A DNA stretch of 64,000 bases from Rhyacophila brunnea (Eukaryota > Arthropoda > Insecta > Trichoptera > Rhyacophilidae): positions 1,488,001 through 1,552,000 of the forward strand of contig JAGYXB010000687.1 in assembly GCA_022495005.1 (NCBI GenBank). The letters run 5' to 3'. The notes beneath the pieces were generated by a model. The model ran no database searches. It worked only from the letters and a program-made list of their open reading frames with translations, and was not told where the DNA came from. The translations under genes were made by a program, and so were the position numbers. This document shows, piece by piece, positions 34,815 through 46,398 of the stretch (positions within the stretch are counted from its first letter, which is position 1; every line of letters begins with the position of its first letter).

Positions 34815-35339
34815 AAGTATAAGCTATGTCTTTGACCATTCAAATATGATAAACAGTCTACGAATAATGTTTGCTTTATAATAATTATTGACCTAAGAAT
34901 AAATCATTTCTATTGGCATTTCCCAGTGGCTAAGCTACAACATATGGCCGTAGCCATAAATTGACAAACGATAAATGAAATAGGGAGTAATATCATGGTG
35001 ACGCGTGTGTTTGAATATGTACCGGTTTAAAAAAAATCGATTAGGTACATGTTCAATCAGTTCAATCATCAGTGAAACGGCAAATAATTTTCAACTATAG
35101 GTGCGACGAAATTTCGGAATCGCTGCCAATCGGAGAGTGAAAGTCAAGCTGTGAACACGTCAATTTGTTTTGTGATGTTTGTGGGAATTAATTCTTAAAT
35201 CGTGTAAAGATGACTAAAAAACCTTACCCTTGAAAAAGAAAACATGTCAATGGATATATTATTATTAATACTAATAGAACAAAAAACATAACATTATCGA
35301 TACAAATATTCTTCTATGTATAAAATATTTTTTGACTGT
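34815..35339. other. Spacer, nothing recognised
   Basis: AT-rich sequence with no supported feature. Confidence 0.4.
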
Positions 35340-35512
35340 TATTTACTATACGGCTAGGATTAAATAGGGTTTAATTGGATTTTTAAAACTAACAAACACT
35401 ATCTACACATTGTATTCTTAGTTTAATGAAAACAAAATACGTTTGACTGACAAAATTTAGTGTGCCCTATTTATGTTGGATCTTAACAGTCTACATTCAC
35501 CCTTCGCCACTG
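35340..35512. mobile_element. Right end of the CAGTGGCGAAGGGTGG hAT family
   Basis: It reads GTTTAATTGGATTTTTAAAA, then GTATTCTTAGTTTAATGAAA, ATCTTAACAGTCTACATTCA and CCCTTCGCCACTG at 35512. This matches the inverted terminal arm of 41056-41760. The left half is absent. Confidence 0.7.
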
Positions 35513-36090
35513 ATAGAGGTAGCCAATATATGTTATCTCAATGCTATGCGGCCATCTATTTACCGTACAGTGAACTGTGCTACAGCGAAATCTAATACCT
35601 TCGAACAATATTCATGTGATCATTCAATTTTTTTCAATACGGGAATTTCGAGATATAGAACCCGACCTCGGGATTGTCAATTACTGGCTGTTAACTATTT
35701 TGATAAAATTAATTAATAAAAGCTTCAAATCAATTCACCAAAAGATTGCCAAATTAACGTTAATCACCAGCATGTTGCTTGGGTCGACAGCTGCTGGGAA
35801 GTTGACCGTAATTTTAATCCAACAAGGAGGCGCCCAATTAAATTCAACCGGAGAGTAAGTTGATTCACCAGCTGACCCCGGTGACACAACAATTAGTAAT
35901 TCAATTTCATTTATTAGATCCTCGGTGCATCATGATGGTGTTACCCGAGAATTATTATTAATCAGTAGCACAATCTGCATGATTCAGCGATGATAAAACT
36001 TGGACTTCAGTACCGTATTCTGGCTCTCTTGTGTGGATTGTATTTAATATCCCATATTGTATTTTGTAAGATTGTATTCAGTACAGAGTA

Positions 36091-36400
36091 CAGTAACACC
36101 CCGAAGTTACGCGTTATGTGGTCCGTCGAAGTCCGTCGGAAATCAGAATTTCTTCGTAGGAAGCTAATATTTTTTTATTCCTTGCTTTGTAGCTATACTG
36201 CGTTCTTCGTTGGAGTATGTTTTCTAAAATTCTTAAGCCCATTTTAATTTTGCAAGCTTGACATAATGTCTCAGCTCAATTATTGAGCTGAGACATTCTG
36301 TCAAGCTTGCAATAATAATTTTGTCATGTGCTTTTCTGGTGGAACTGGGTCTGAAGTGTTGCCTTCGAGTTACGAGTTCGCGTAAGTCGGGGTATTACTG
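36091..36400. mobile_element. pogo-like (Tc1/mariner) MITE, 310 bp
   Basis: CAGTAACACCCCGAAGTTAC on the left and the complement CAGTAATACCCCGACTTACG on the right are imperfect inverted ends. TA stands on both sides (36089-36090 and 36401-36402). CAGTA...CCC termini with a TA duplication are typical of pogo/Tigger elements. The core holds a large palindrome (36250-36312). No transposase. Confidence 0.8.
36250..36312. repeat. 63-bp near-perfect palindrome
   Basis: Two 31-bp arms (TTGCAAGCTTGACATAATGT on to CAGCTCAAT) surround a single T; 29 of 31 pairs match. As RNA this would fold into one long hairpin with a minimal loop and one two-base bulge. It is unusual even inside a MITE, because it is central rather than terminal. 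Confidence 0.85.
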
Positions 36401-36402
36401 TA

Positions 36403-37378
36403 TTCAAATTAGTACACCGGAGCTACAGGGTGGTTGAAAAATAATAAACCCAGATAATCTTAATACAATTCACGATCACAATGACAAATCGTCTCCCCAT
36501 CTCACCTTAGCAATTGGTTTCAAAAATACTTCTAGGAAGATTCTTATTGGATTTCAGGTCTGAGACGTCCTCTGTGGATGGAAAAATAAAGAAGGAATGC
36601 GAATTAATATTAGTAGTTTACAATAGATTCCGTGGAGTCAATAAAATCAAAAAAAAAAAAAAAAGTACCTAAGTAGGTAGTTCAAGGTTTGTCGATTTTT
36701 AGTGTCATACTATAGTGATATTTCTGTATATAAACATTCCATATGTTTATTTACCTACCTAAATTTGAGGATACGTCCCTGATTTAATGCAAGGCATATA
36801 TTAAATAATTATAATATTCAAGCTATCCCCGCTAAAATACAATTACAACAGGATCCTACATGTTGAAGAAAATGGTGTTGCCTTCGCAAATTCATGAAGT
36901 AACATCCTGATACGGTGAAGAAAAGGAAAAAGTAATATCCTAAATCAACGACAAATATATTATTTACCTATACCTATAAGTAGTGATTTTAAATTAAAAA
37001 TATATTAAGTAGGTAGGTACTTACCAAAGATGTTGAATAAACCCTTCTACAAGATAACGTCTAAATGTTGTATATTATGGAAACATAGATGAAGAAAAGT
37101 TTACCAAGGCAAATATTAAATTAAATTTAAACTATTTTGCACTGCAGATTTATGTGTAGCAACCTTCACTAATTACCCTGACGTTGGTGTCACAAGTTTA
37201 AGTTCTTGACAAGACAAAACCAAAATTATCTAATTCAAAACGTACCTATGGGATTTAATTGTATACCAAATACGATAGTCACGCCATACAATTTTAGTTC
37301 GTACCAATCGCCTAATAAACAAACGAATGCGAAGACAAAATGACTCAAACCACCCAGGACTTGGGTACTTACGTAGAG
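36403..37378. other. Spacer, nothing recognised
   Basis: A 17-nt A-run ends near 36664. No gene, RNA or paired termini. Confidence 0.4.
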
Positions 37379-37510
37379 GAAGGACAGATTCATCGGGCAT
37401 TGCGGCCAAGAAGCATTCACTTTGGAACGGCTTGGTCATTATTTGAAAGTAACGTTACCAACACCTAAATGAGTCGCATACACTGCCACAAGAATTTGAC
37501 ACTATTATAA
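37379..37510 (+). repeat. Direct repeat F, copy 1
   Basis: This matches 38580-38705 in order: GATTC, GGCATT-CGGCCA-GA, CACTTTGGAACGG, TCATT-TTTGAAAGTAACG, CAACAC, GAGTCGC, CACTGC, AAGAAT. About 75 percent alike by eye. It may be coding-derived, but no frame is shared without stops. Confidence 0.65.
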
Positions 37511-38579
37511 CTTCAAGCCGGGACAATCCCTGTCAATCTGGGATGTACGTCAAGTCTAAGGATATACATAGACCAGGATGTCTTAACCTTTTTGAGCCAC
37601 GACACAGATTAGTAATACAAAAATATTCCGTCTAAAATTATTCGAGTCTAGAGATTTTTTGACTCTTCCATAAACTACCAAAGGTTTTTAAAATTATGTT
37701 TGTAAGTAAATATGCACCTACATTATTTTTAATTTCTCTTATGATACCTATAATATAGGTACTTATTATAATAATATTATCTCAATATGCCAAGCGACAC
37801 GACTTTGATTTGTGGCCTATGGGTTGATAATAGACCGTGGCGATACTGTAAAAACCTAGTTCAGCAATAAGATTTTACGATTACATTAGATCGGTTAATT
37901 CTATGGATTGCCGGTATGTTCTTATCAAAGAACCTATATTTATTTGCTATGAATTATTAAAAAAATAACAATGACAATTTATAACGTTGTGAATAAAAAA
38001 TTATATTAGCACATCATATTATTATACACATACTTTATTAGTCAGTTTTCAGAAAACCGCGCGAATCAAAAAAAAAGATAACGCAATAGACAACAATCAG
38101 CAAACTTTATACCCCTCCAGCTCTATGGTGGTTTTACTATGATCACTCGAATAAAATTTCTATTTTCGTTTCAATTTATTTAAATTAAGAAAATGCATAA
38201 ACTAAAAGAAAAAATATTAAAAAGTGTCTAATTAGTGATTATAAATATATATATGTAAGTTCTTGAAAAAAGTATTGCTACTTTTTGTTCGAAAAAAACT
38301 TACAATAATCTAAATATCTAGGTATATCATTTTAGACACTACATATATCAGAGTACCTACATGATCGATTAAAACTAGTAATTGGTTAAATACATTAATT
38401 AATAATCTAATTTTCAGACCACCGGGGCGGGGCTACCAATTTGGTGGCAATGTGCCCCTTATAGCCATTTTAACAACAAAATGTAAATGCAGGCCAGGCT
38501 ATTATATAGTATTTTGGCTGCCACAGTGTGATAATGATGCGTACCTAATCTATAATAACATAGTCAAACTGCGTAAATG

Positions 38580-38705
38580 TGGGACGGATTCTATTGGCAT
38601 TACGGCCATGACGAAAAATCACTTTGGAACGGTGTTATTGTCATTTGAAAGTAACGATATCAACACAAAAGTGAGTCGCCTGCACTGCTATAAGAATCCG
38701 ATACC
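38580..38705 (+). repeat. Direct repeat F, copy 2
   Basis: Partner of 37379-37510, 1.2 kb away. The + frame across it (38452-38718) has several Cys and ends soon after. Family unknown. Confidence 0.65.
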
Positions 38706-38786
38706 ACTATATCCATAGACTATAGATACATCTAGATGCCACCCGTTGCATTGCTAAATGAAGCCGTGTGCCGTGCGTTTGATTTG

Positions 38787-38851
38787 TGGGCGAGCGAACG
38801 CATTCGTCTACAAATGTTCGAGACCATAGAACATTTCGCTAGTGCTCGCCC
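38787..38851. repeat. Compound inverted repeat (hairpin)
   Basis: TGGGCGAGC (38787-38795) pairs with GCTCGCCCA (38843-38851), and AAATGTTC (38812-38819) with GAACATTT (38829-38836), giving a stem with an internal loop. A further GTGCTCGCAC follows. It may be a MITE core. Confidence 0.6.
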
Positions 38852-38869
38852 AAAGTGCTCGCACTAGAC

Positions 38870-40187
38870 GCTCAGAATTAAAATATAATTTTCTATTTTT
38901 TTTACGTTATATAGTATTTTTAAGCGGTCAAAATGCAACCATTATGTAAAGATATCTATAATTAAGGTTATTTTAAAGAAATACTAGGTCACTGATATTA
39001 AAATATATAATAATATATAAATAAATTATCACGAACATGTATCAACTTATCTATGAAACGTAATACCATCTTCTTGCTTTTCAGTACGCCTACCATATTT
39101 TAATACAACACACAGAACCATCTTTTCTACTTAATTAACTAAAAATATTTACCACTGACTTTATGTTTAACACAAAAAATAGCAATTTTAGCAACACGGT
39201 TATCGACGCTTAGTTATGCAATAAGCTAAGATTTTCCAGCTACATCGTAGCAAACCATCTCCCAGATCTGTAAACCTTTTATCTTACTCTAGCGCGTGTC
39301 GCAGAGATTATCATCTCGCACTTATGCATCGTTTTTATTCAGGCCTTGACTATATCTATAATAAATATTTTACGATTTAATTTAATCGGTAAGTAAGTAC
39401 CTATTGAGTTTAACAGAACTTTATAAACACAGTTAATGCATGGTTAACAATAAAGAAATTAAACATTTATTGTAAAAAAACACTTGTAATCCAGTTTAAG
39501 CATAGTTTTATCGATATTGTTTTAGTGGTATAAACAAAACAGCTTTATGTTTCTCTTAACATAAAATGTTAGGTATTAGGTAATTGTAATGTGGTGACTA
39601 TATCATATCCCCTTCCCGCGCTGCATTCCTATGGCAAAGCAGCGTGGATGACCTCACGTTGTGGTTTCTTTCTACCTATACACAGTTCAACAATCGATGA
39701 TAAAATATAGGTAGCGAGTTGCGCACACTAAATTTAATTTTTGTTGGGAATTTAAAAAGCATGATTTTATCAGGTGATTCTTACAATTAATGCTATTTCC
39801 AAAAATCTAATACAAATCAAATTGATTTTGGAGGAGTTATTATGACAAAGTCAAATAAATACCTATATGTGGGGATTGAATTTAAAAAATATATTTTTTT
39901 CACACAATGCAGTCATGGACTTGGACCAAAGACGGTGGACCGTATTTATATTTAATGACTTCTGTGTAATGCACAGTCTTTCAATCTCTTTGGTAATGCA
40001 TCTTTAGATCTCTGTAAGAAATGTAGATAATCGAAAATAGCAAAAACCTATCTACTAATAAAATTGCAAAGGAAACTATGAATATACTTAATAAAATGTA
40101 GCATGTGGTCAGTGCGAAGATGAATAAGTAAATAGGTCTTAAACTACCTACTCAGTATTGTATTGAGTTTATTTGATTGTATATTGA
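38870..40187. other. Spacer, nothing recognised
   Basis: At about 39620-39650 GCGCTGCATTCC-ATGG-CAAAGCAGCGTGG is a short inverted motif. Otherwise AT-rich with no features. Confidence 0.4.
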
Positions 40188-40428
40188 TGGCCGCGCGGCA
40201 TAAGCATTGGCCTATAGGATCATGGGTCCCTGGTTCGAATCCTGGGTCTGGCAAAACCACAATATATTGTTTTTCAATTTGTGTTTGAGTCGAGTATGGA
40301 CCTAATAGGTTGAGCAAGTGACTGACATCCATTTCTCGTAAAAAAAATCATCTGTCAATACAAACTTCCACTCTGTGGATGCCCATATGATTATATTAGG
40401 ATCGAACATGATCGAAAGAAAGAAGAAT
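40188..40428 (+). repeat. tRNA-derived SINE, family B
   Basis: It starts GGCCGCGCGGCATAAGCATT, then CTGGTTCGAATCCTGGGTCT (B box), CAATTTGTGTTTGAG, ATGGACCTAATAGGTTGAGC, GACATCCATTTCTCGTAAAA and GATGCCCATATGAT. Same order as the reverse complement of 23974-24214. The tail ends near AAAGAAAGAAGAAT; no clear duplication. Confidence 0.85.
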
Positions 40429-40817
40429 ATTATATTATGTGTAGGTACCTACCTACTATAACAGTATAAGGGTTTCAGGTTAGGTTATTTATTATAAGTT
40501 GGTCAAATCAAATCAGTAGGTAATCGATTGAAAACGTAATGATTTTTATCATGACATTGTCACGTTTTGTCCCAAGTAATTTGGACCACATTTTGATTAA
40601 GTATAACTACTAGGTGTTACAACACTGTTTTGAAGAAGTTTTTAGTTTAGTTGAATTGGCCCGTAAAAGTAATAATATCCTGTACGTTATCAGACGTAGT
40701 TGATTTAGAAAAAAACAAAAACTTCGAAAATATGCATAGGCCTACTGGAACAATAATTAGGTTTTGGTAATTTTATAGTACTTATTTTATTTCTAGTTTA
40801 GTTTTTTATTTTTTGTC

Positions 40818-40968
40818 ATCGAGGTATTTTGAGACCAAAAATCAAACCAAAACTTAACACAACCTATTTCAACCCAAAGATAATGTTTTGGAATGTTTTT
40901 CAATAGGTTGTATTAGTTTTTGGTTTGGTTTTTGATTGAAAACATCTTAGCCACAATGGCGAAATGAA
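40818..40968. repeat. Imperfect long inverted repeat
   Basis: AAAATCAAACCAAAACTTAA and CACAACCTATT on the left (about 40839-40890) pair with AATAGGTTGTATTAGTTTTT and GGTTTGGTTTTTGATT (about 40903-40945). Weaker pairing extends outward (TCATCGAGG with CCACAATGG side). Arms of about 55 bp, no readable duplication. Confidence 0.6.
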
Positions 40969-41055
40969 GTACTAGGTTTTACTATAACAAAGTAGGTAGC
41001 TAACATTCTCGCACCTATATTCGTATTGAATAAAAAAAATCAGGTAGGTACCTAG

Positions 41056-41760
41056 CAGTGGCGAAGGGTGGAGGTAGGCTGTTAAGAACCGCCATAAATA
41101 TTGCACACTAAACTTTGTCTGTCATACATACTTGTTTTCATTGAAATAAGACTACATTTTACAGATGGTGTTGGTTAGTTTTTAAAAGTCAATTAACACA
41201 ATCGCTGCGTACCTTTTAATTACTTTTTAATTACCGTATTTAAATAACATGTTAATTGGATCGATCGGCCGCTTAACGGGGACACGGCAGCCGTGTCATC
41301 CGCGTCGAATGAGTTAAACTCTGAGAAAACCAAGCCATAATAGATAATAGTATAAAAATGCTCGTATATCTATAAAATATCTAAAACTATGCAATTAAAT
41401 CACACATAAATTTGGATATTTTATAGATAGAATAATATTTTTTATCTATTATAGTTTGGTTTAGGCATAGCTTGATGAATTAAAAATATGAACCAACAAT
41501 ATGTGTCATACGTATTCTTAATCTAACGAAAACAAATAAGTAATAATGAAAAAATGTGCACAATTTTGTCATATCGCCTAAAATATACCAATACCATTAT
41601 GGTTTGGTTTAGACAGTGTTTAATTGATTTTTAAAACCCAACCAATACAATCTGTAAATTGTAGTCTTATTTCAATAAAAACATATACATTTGACTGAAA
41701 AAGGTTAATGTGCACTATTTATGGCGGATCTTAACAGCCTACCTCCACCCTTCGCCACTG
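41056..41760. mobile_element. hAT element with long inverted repeats, 705 bp
   Basis: The first 100 or more bases (CAGTGGCGAAGGGTGGAGGT, AGGCTGTTAAGA, GTCTGTCATAC, CATTGAAATAAGACTAC, GGTTAGTTTTTAAAA) recur inverted at the right end, which closes CCTCCACCCTTCGCCACTG. GTACCTAG is exact on both sides (41048-41055 and 41761-41768), of nTnnnnAn type. The core is AT-rich and non-coding. Other copies: 60468-61052, 46063-46398 and 35340-35512. Confidence 0.92.
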
Positions 41761-41768
41761 GTACCTAG

Positions 41769-43272
41769 TTATTTATTTATAATCGGCATTTTTCGCCTTA
41801 TATTTATGACTTATTTTTTGTGATCATTCGTCTTAGTCATATATTCTACAGTCTAAACAATCTCGGTTCATGGATATTGCTGTCAATCGGTGTATAATAT
41901 TGTCTCGAGTTGTTCTTACATAGATGGTGAGTGCGTTGGTTCCCACTAATCATGGTTCATCTTCGAAATGTCATTTACCCAATGAAATGTCATTGCATTT
42001 ACACAATTAGCTAAATAGCGCGATCGGCAGCATGTGGTCTCAATCACCTGGTAATTATCTAATCAACTGGTCAATAAATCGATCCCGCGAGCTGCATTTG
42101 CTTTTTATTTCTTTTGTCGAGTAGGTGTTAAATCGTGAAGGGTTTTCGCCATGGCTCATTAGAATTATTCGGACCTACCGTGTTTGTATGTTAATTCAGA
42201 AATGACATAAACATTATTCAAATAGTAATTATTGCTTATTATGATAAAATAATATTATAATATCTCAACTTATTTCGCAATATTATGTAACGGGTAACAA
42301 ATTTTAATACGTCAATGGTTATAATAATATTATACATACCAAGAATTTCACTATTCAGAATTTGTTGTGCGCTGTACGCCACGCTAACAGCATCATACTT
42401 CTTGGTAGCATCTACCAGTGCTGTACTCAGAAATAAAATAAATATATTATGCTGACCGCCGCGTTGTTGCCAGATCGTAAAAATAAGATTTTTATTTACT
42501 GAGTAGCTTCCAGTTCAGCCGTATAATTCTATTGATAGGTATCTGTAATGTGTTTTATATTGTTTAATTCATTGATTTACCATATATGAAAGACTTTTAG
42601 CTAAATTTGCATAGCTTTGACACATTTTTTTAATCCCGAGATATTGAACTTCTCAGGGAAGCTCCAACCGGGATCCTGGACAAGTATTTACGTGAAAATC
42701 CCGCCAAACCGAGACAGTTGGCAATTCTACTTGCACTTCACTCTCGCCACAAATCAGTTCTCTCAAGCAACTTCTGATCCAACCATCCAACCGACACTTT
42801 GTTCACGATATCATTTTCACCAGAGAGTGAATTTTCTTTTAAAAAACTGATATAATATATTACTGTATAGGTACCTACCTACAACTTCCTTTGCTTGGGC
42901 GTGATTGTCTTATTGTGAACGTATACGAGACGGAGTAAGTAATATAATGGTTTTGCCTAAATAACTACAATCGTATTCTTGATCACACTCAAAGAATTTT
43001 TCTGTATAGGTAAAACTTATAAACCAATATTTAATAAGTTATCAAATTATATTCGCTCCGCTCACACAGAAATGCAGTCAGTAGACAGACGATAACAAAC
43101 CGGTTCATGATGAAAGTAATAACAATATTGTCACACAAGTTATAAATACTTACTTTCAAACAATAACAACACTTAATAAGTCATCTGCACTGCCAGAGGA
43201 ATCTGAGACCATTATTATATAAATGCCTACCGAAAGAAAAGTATCGATACTGAATCATTGCTATTTTTCATC
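41769..43272. other. Spacer upstream of first exon B, with an unassigned frame
   Basis: The + frame 42617-42850 is more GC-rich than its surroundings and reads smoothly (GSWTSIYVKIPPNRDSWQFY), but I know no family for it and see no splice sites that need it. It may be a piece of a repeat. Confidence 0.35.
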
Positions 43273-43280
43273 CCTTAGGC

Positions 43281-43870
43281 CAGGGGTAGTCAACCTAGTC
43301 CTTACCGCCCACTAGTGGGCGTTCCAGCTTTCATGGTGGGCGGTAGGGGTTTTAAAAGCATTTTTATCATGTTTTCATAAAATTCTCCGTGACAATTTAA
43401 ATTTCAGAAAACATAATATTTGTATCGCCCTCGCATAAGTTTAGTTAGTTCACGGAGGAGACCTTTGTTTGTTCCTCACAAAAATTGAGCCAGATATCCA
43501 GTATTTAGTTTCGCAGCATCAGCTTCAGAGATCTCATTAATAATTTAATTAATTAGATGTAATTTTATGCTTCTATGTATGCATAGTATAAATAAAAGAT
43601 AGATTTAACTTCTGGAAGTTGTTTTATAAAGATTTATTCTGCTAAACATAGCGAAAGTCTGATATAAAGTATTTGGTAAGTAAGTAGTATTATATTATGC
43701 TTTAACTTGCTGTAACTCTGCTTTATAAATTGTGTATAGTAAAGTTATTTCCCTACTTTATAAATCATCATTACTATGGAACCGGTGGGCGGTTACAAAA
43801 TTTTACTACTAACAGAGATACAAAAGTGGGCGGTAGGTATAAAAGTTTATATAAAGGTTGACCACCCCTG
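43281..43870. mobile_element. hAT element, 590 bp, CAGGGGTAGTCAACCT ends
   Basis: It starts CAGGGGTAGTCAACCTAG and ends AAGGTTGACCACCCCTG. The flanks CCTTAGGC (43273-43280) and CGTTAGAC (43871-43878) agree at 6 of 8 and both have central TA, so this is an older Buster-type insertion. GTGGGCGGTAGG blocks stand inside both ends. I could not find a transposase motif. It lies about 170 bp before the promoter of first exon B. Confidence 0.85.
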
Positions 43871-44043
43871 CGTTAGACCTTTGGGTTAGGCGCTTAGGGA
43901 TCATCCAAACGTCAGCAAACCGTCCACATCATTAGACAGAACAGATTTTGTTAAAAAACAGAAATATTAATGGACGTTGCGAACACCTGGCAATCATAAA
44001 ACTTGGCGTGCAAACTTCGTATTTAAAAATAACATTATTTTTG

Positions 44044-44180
44044 TAGCAGTAGCGTCCAGTCCAGTCCGCTACGCGACGCGCCTGCCCCCACTACCTGTAT
44101 TGCCGGTTTACGACGTTTACGTTTTTATTCGGCAGCCATCAGTTTTGTTTTGAGTGTGGAAGTGGATTGATCGTGTAGTT
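44044..44180 (+). promoter_or_regulatory. Promoter / 5' UTR of first exon B
   Basis: A GC-richer island (CGCTACGCGACGCGCCTGCC around 44068-44088) leads to CCATCAGTTTTG, whose TCAGT (44139-44143) fits the arthropod initiator, 40 bp before the ATG. GATCGTG at 44169-44175 sits near +29, where a downstream promoter element would be. No TATA box. The start site is inferred. Confidence 0.5.
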
Positions 44181-44313
44181 ATGGTGAAAGCGACGGCCCC
44201 ACCGGCCGTTCCCGATGAGTATGGATGGCGAGGAGAGACCAAAGTTCCATTCACTCAATTCTTATTCAATGGAGAAACGGGAGAATTTCTCGGAAGAACT
44301 CCAACTAGCTGGG
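44181..44313 (+). CDS. nrv: Na+/K+-ATPase beta subunit, first coding exon B
   Basis: This is an alternative cytoplasmic N-terminus for the beta subunit. The 44 residues start MVKATAPPAVPDEYGWRG and end FLFNGETGEFLGRTPTSW, parallel to the end of exon A (F-L-(Y/F)-N-x-(K/E)-T-G-E-x-x-G-R-T-x-(S/T)-S-W). The tail before the motif is different: short and proline-rich instead of lysine-rich. The exon ends TGG G with donor GTAAGC at 44314, phase 1 like exon A. With a common next exon starting GT the split codon would be Gly here and Cys from exon A. A GTG 27 bp upstream opens the same frame, but ATG 44181 is the likely start. In Drosophila, nervana genes also use alternative first exons for tissue-specific tails; the same use here is inferred. 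Confidence 0.8.
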
Positions 44314-44319
44314 GTAAGC
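44314..44319 (+). other. Splice donor of first exon B
   Basis: GTAAGC follows TGGG. Beyond it the open frame quickly loses family resemblance and ends at 44360. Confidence 0.75.
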
Positions 44320-46062
44320 TATTGATAGATGACTCGTGTTATGAAGTGCCAAAAGTTTGAAATTAGCATACCATCGTGCCAGTTTTGTTTTGCGTAACAT
44401 ATAGTACCTAGTGCAGACTTCGTAGTTCAATAGTTAATGTACAAGCTACACGCTTATACCTATATTAATATTCATTTTATGTTTTCTTGTGATTCATTTT
44501 TTGAATTTGTTTGAAAAGTGTTTTGTAAGTGTTTGCGCGGGGAATCTTTAAACCTAGTGCACCATAAGAGTGAGCGAGACAACGAGAGAATCCTCATGGC
44601 GAAAATGAGCCTTCGAAAACAAAACTTGTTCTTATTTCAACAACTTCTTCAAAAAGGGGTTTGGCCGATAACATTGTCCAAGAAAATAAATGCGCCTATG
44701 CAAAATGGACATGTGTGAAATATGATATTCAATTCGCAATGTTATATTGTCATTGAGTAATTCATTATATTGTTTGATGGATTCTTGATTATTATCTTCT
44801 TCACAATGACCGTTAAGGTGATTGTTTGACACTGGCGATGTCGTTGCGGGTGTGGCAGGTGCAAACGTAAACAACGACTTTGAAACTTACAAAACGTCAC
44901 TATTTTGTGTCAAGAAAATAACCGCTGACAAATAATATATAACAGAACCTCTGCAATGCCTACCTACCTATAAACTTAAATATATTTCTGTCAAAATTAC
45001 AATACATAATATTGTCAAATTCTCCGTCTATAGTAGTAATTATAAAGGTGTATAATTATTAATGAGTAATCAATTGGATGTGCTTTAATATCGAATTTAT
45101 TAAATTGCCAGTTACTCAATCAGCGATATAGTAGTTTCTATAATATTTCTGAAATATTGTTTATACGAAAATAAAATAGAAATACCTAGTGGACAATATG
45201 TACTTCCTATTCAACGATATTATGAGCACTCGTTTCAAATACCTAGCTCCTAGTGGTATGGTTTTAATACCAATAACCGATAACGTAATATAACTAACTC
45301 GGTTCACATTCTTATCAAACTTCGCGGTATCAAATTCAATGAGTTTAATCTTTAATCGGATACATACTACCGATTAGAGTGGTTCATTTTATTCAACCGC
45401 CCATTTCTAAGCGCGAATAAGTAAAATGTTGTAAAATAAAAATTTAGTTATCCTGGCACAAAGTCAGACATTCTTACCATCATTATTGATTTGTTTAGCT
45501 GAGGTGAGTCATGATCGATTATTCACCGCACGCATAGACAATAATATTATTTTTATTATATTCGTATCATGGAGTCAGATACGGCATTAAATAATTATCT
45601 ATATGGCAATACCGATACCTACTTCTGGCGCAGTTATACAGTTGTATGAATTTAATTAAACAAGGTTTAATTTATAGTTAAATTTTATTATTCTGCAATT
45701 ATTATTAATTCTATATTTTATTCTTACTATTTTCAATATTCTATAAATGAAGGGCTTGTTCTCAAATGATCCTGTATTCATATTTCACGAAAAAAATATT
45801 GATATAGGTACATACCTACCTACCTAATATATTTATGATTATTATTGTTTTTACTGTTTGACTTTGTATTGAGAACTCGCACGGATGTTATGAAAATAAT
45901 AACAAACCATGTCTATGGGATTGTACTTCAATATTGTTAATAAAATGCCTAAAATAAAGTATCTAGGTACCTACATTTTTTGATACATCGCAGCCAATTA
46001 ATGTTTGAATAATTAAGGGTTTCCCTATAAATGCCTTAGCCGAAAATTAAATATCTAAATAT
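44320..46062. other. Intron sequence, nothing recognised
   Basis: Frames at 44518-44718 (+) and 44632-44874 (-) overlap each other and have no recognisable domain. No paired repeats. Confidence 0.4.
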
Positions 46063-46398
46063 CAGTGGCGTGTAAGCTGTTAAGTTTCGACATAAATAGT
46101 GAACACTGAACTTTGTCAGTCATACTTATTTGTTTTCATTGCAACAAGAATACAATTTGCAGATAGTGCTGGTTAGTTTTTAAAATTCAATGAAACCCTG
46201 CCTAAACCAAACCACAATAATTTAGATATGATATGGTCGATCCGACAAAATAGCGGACAGTTTTTCAGTCATTGCACATTTTTAAAAACTAATCAATAAC
46301 ACCTGTAAATTGCAGTCTTAGTTCAATAAATACAAATACGTATGACCTAACAAAGTTTAATGTGCACTAAATAGCCAAACAACCACCCTTCGCTATTG
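46063..46398. mobile_element. Decayed copy of the CAGTGGCGAAGGGTGG hAT family
   Basis: It starts CAGTGGCGTGTAAGCTGTTA and ends CACCCTTCGCTATTG; internal GGTTAGTTTTTAAAA, CCTGCCTAAACCAAACCA and GCAGTCTTAGTTCAATAAA match 41056-41760. The target duplication is not readable. About half the length of 41056-41760. Confidence 0.75.

Noticed and set aside
42617..42850. Another alternative first exon of the beta subunit
   Set aside because: It lacks the G-R-T-x-x-S-W motif and a donor in the proper phase.
44154..44180. GTG start upstream of ATG 44181
   Set aside because: Eukaryotic initiation at GTG is rare, and the ATG follows in the same frame with family-like sequence after it.
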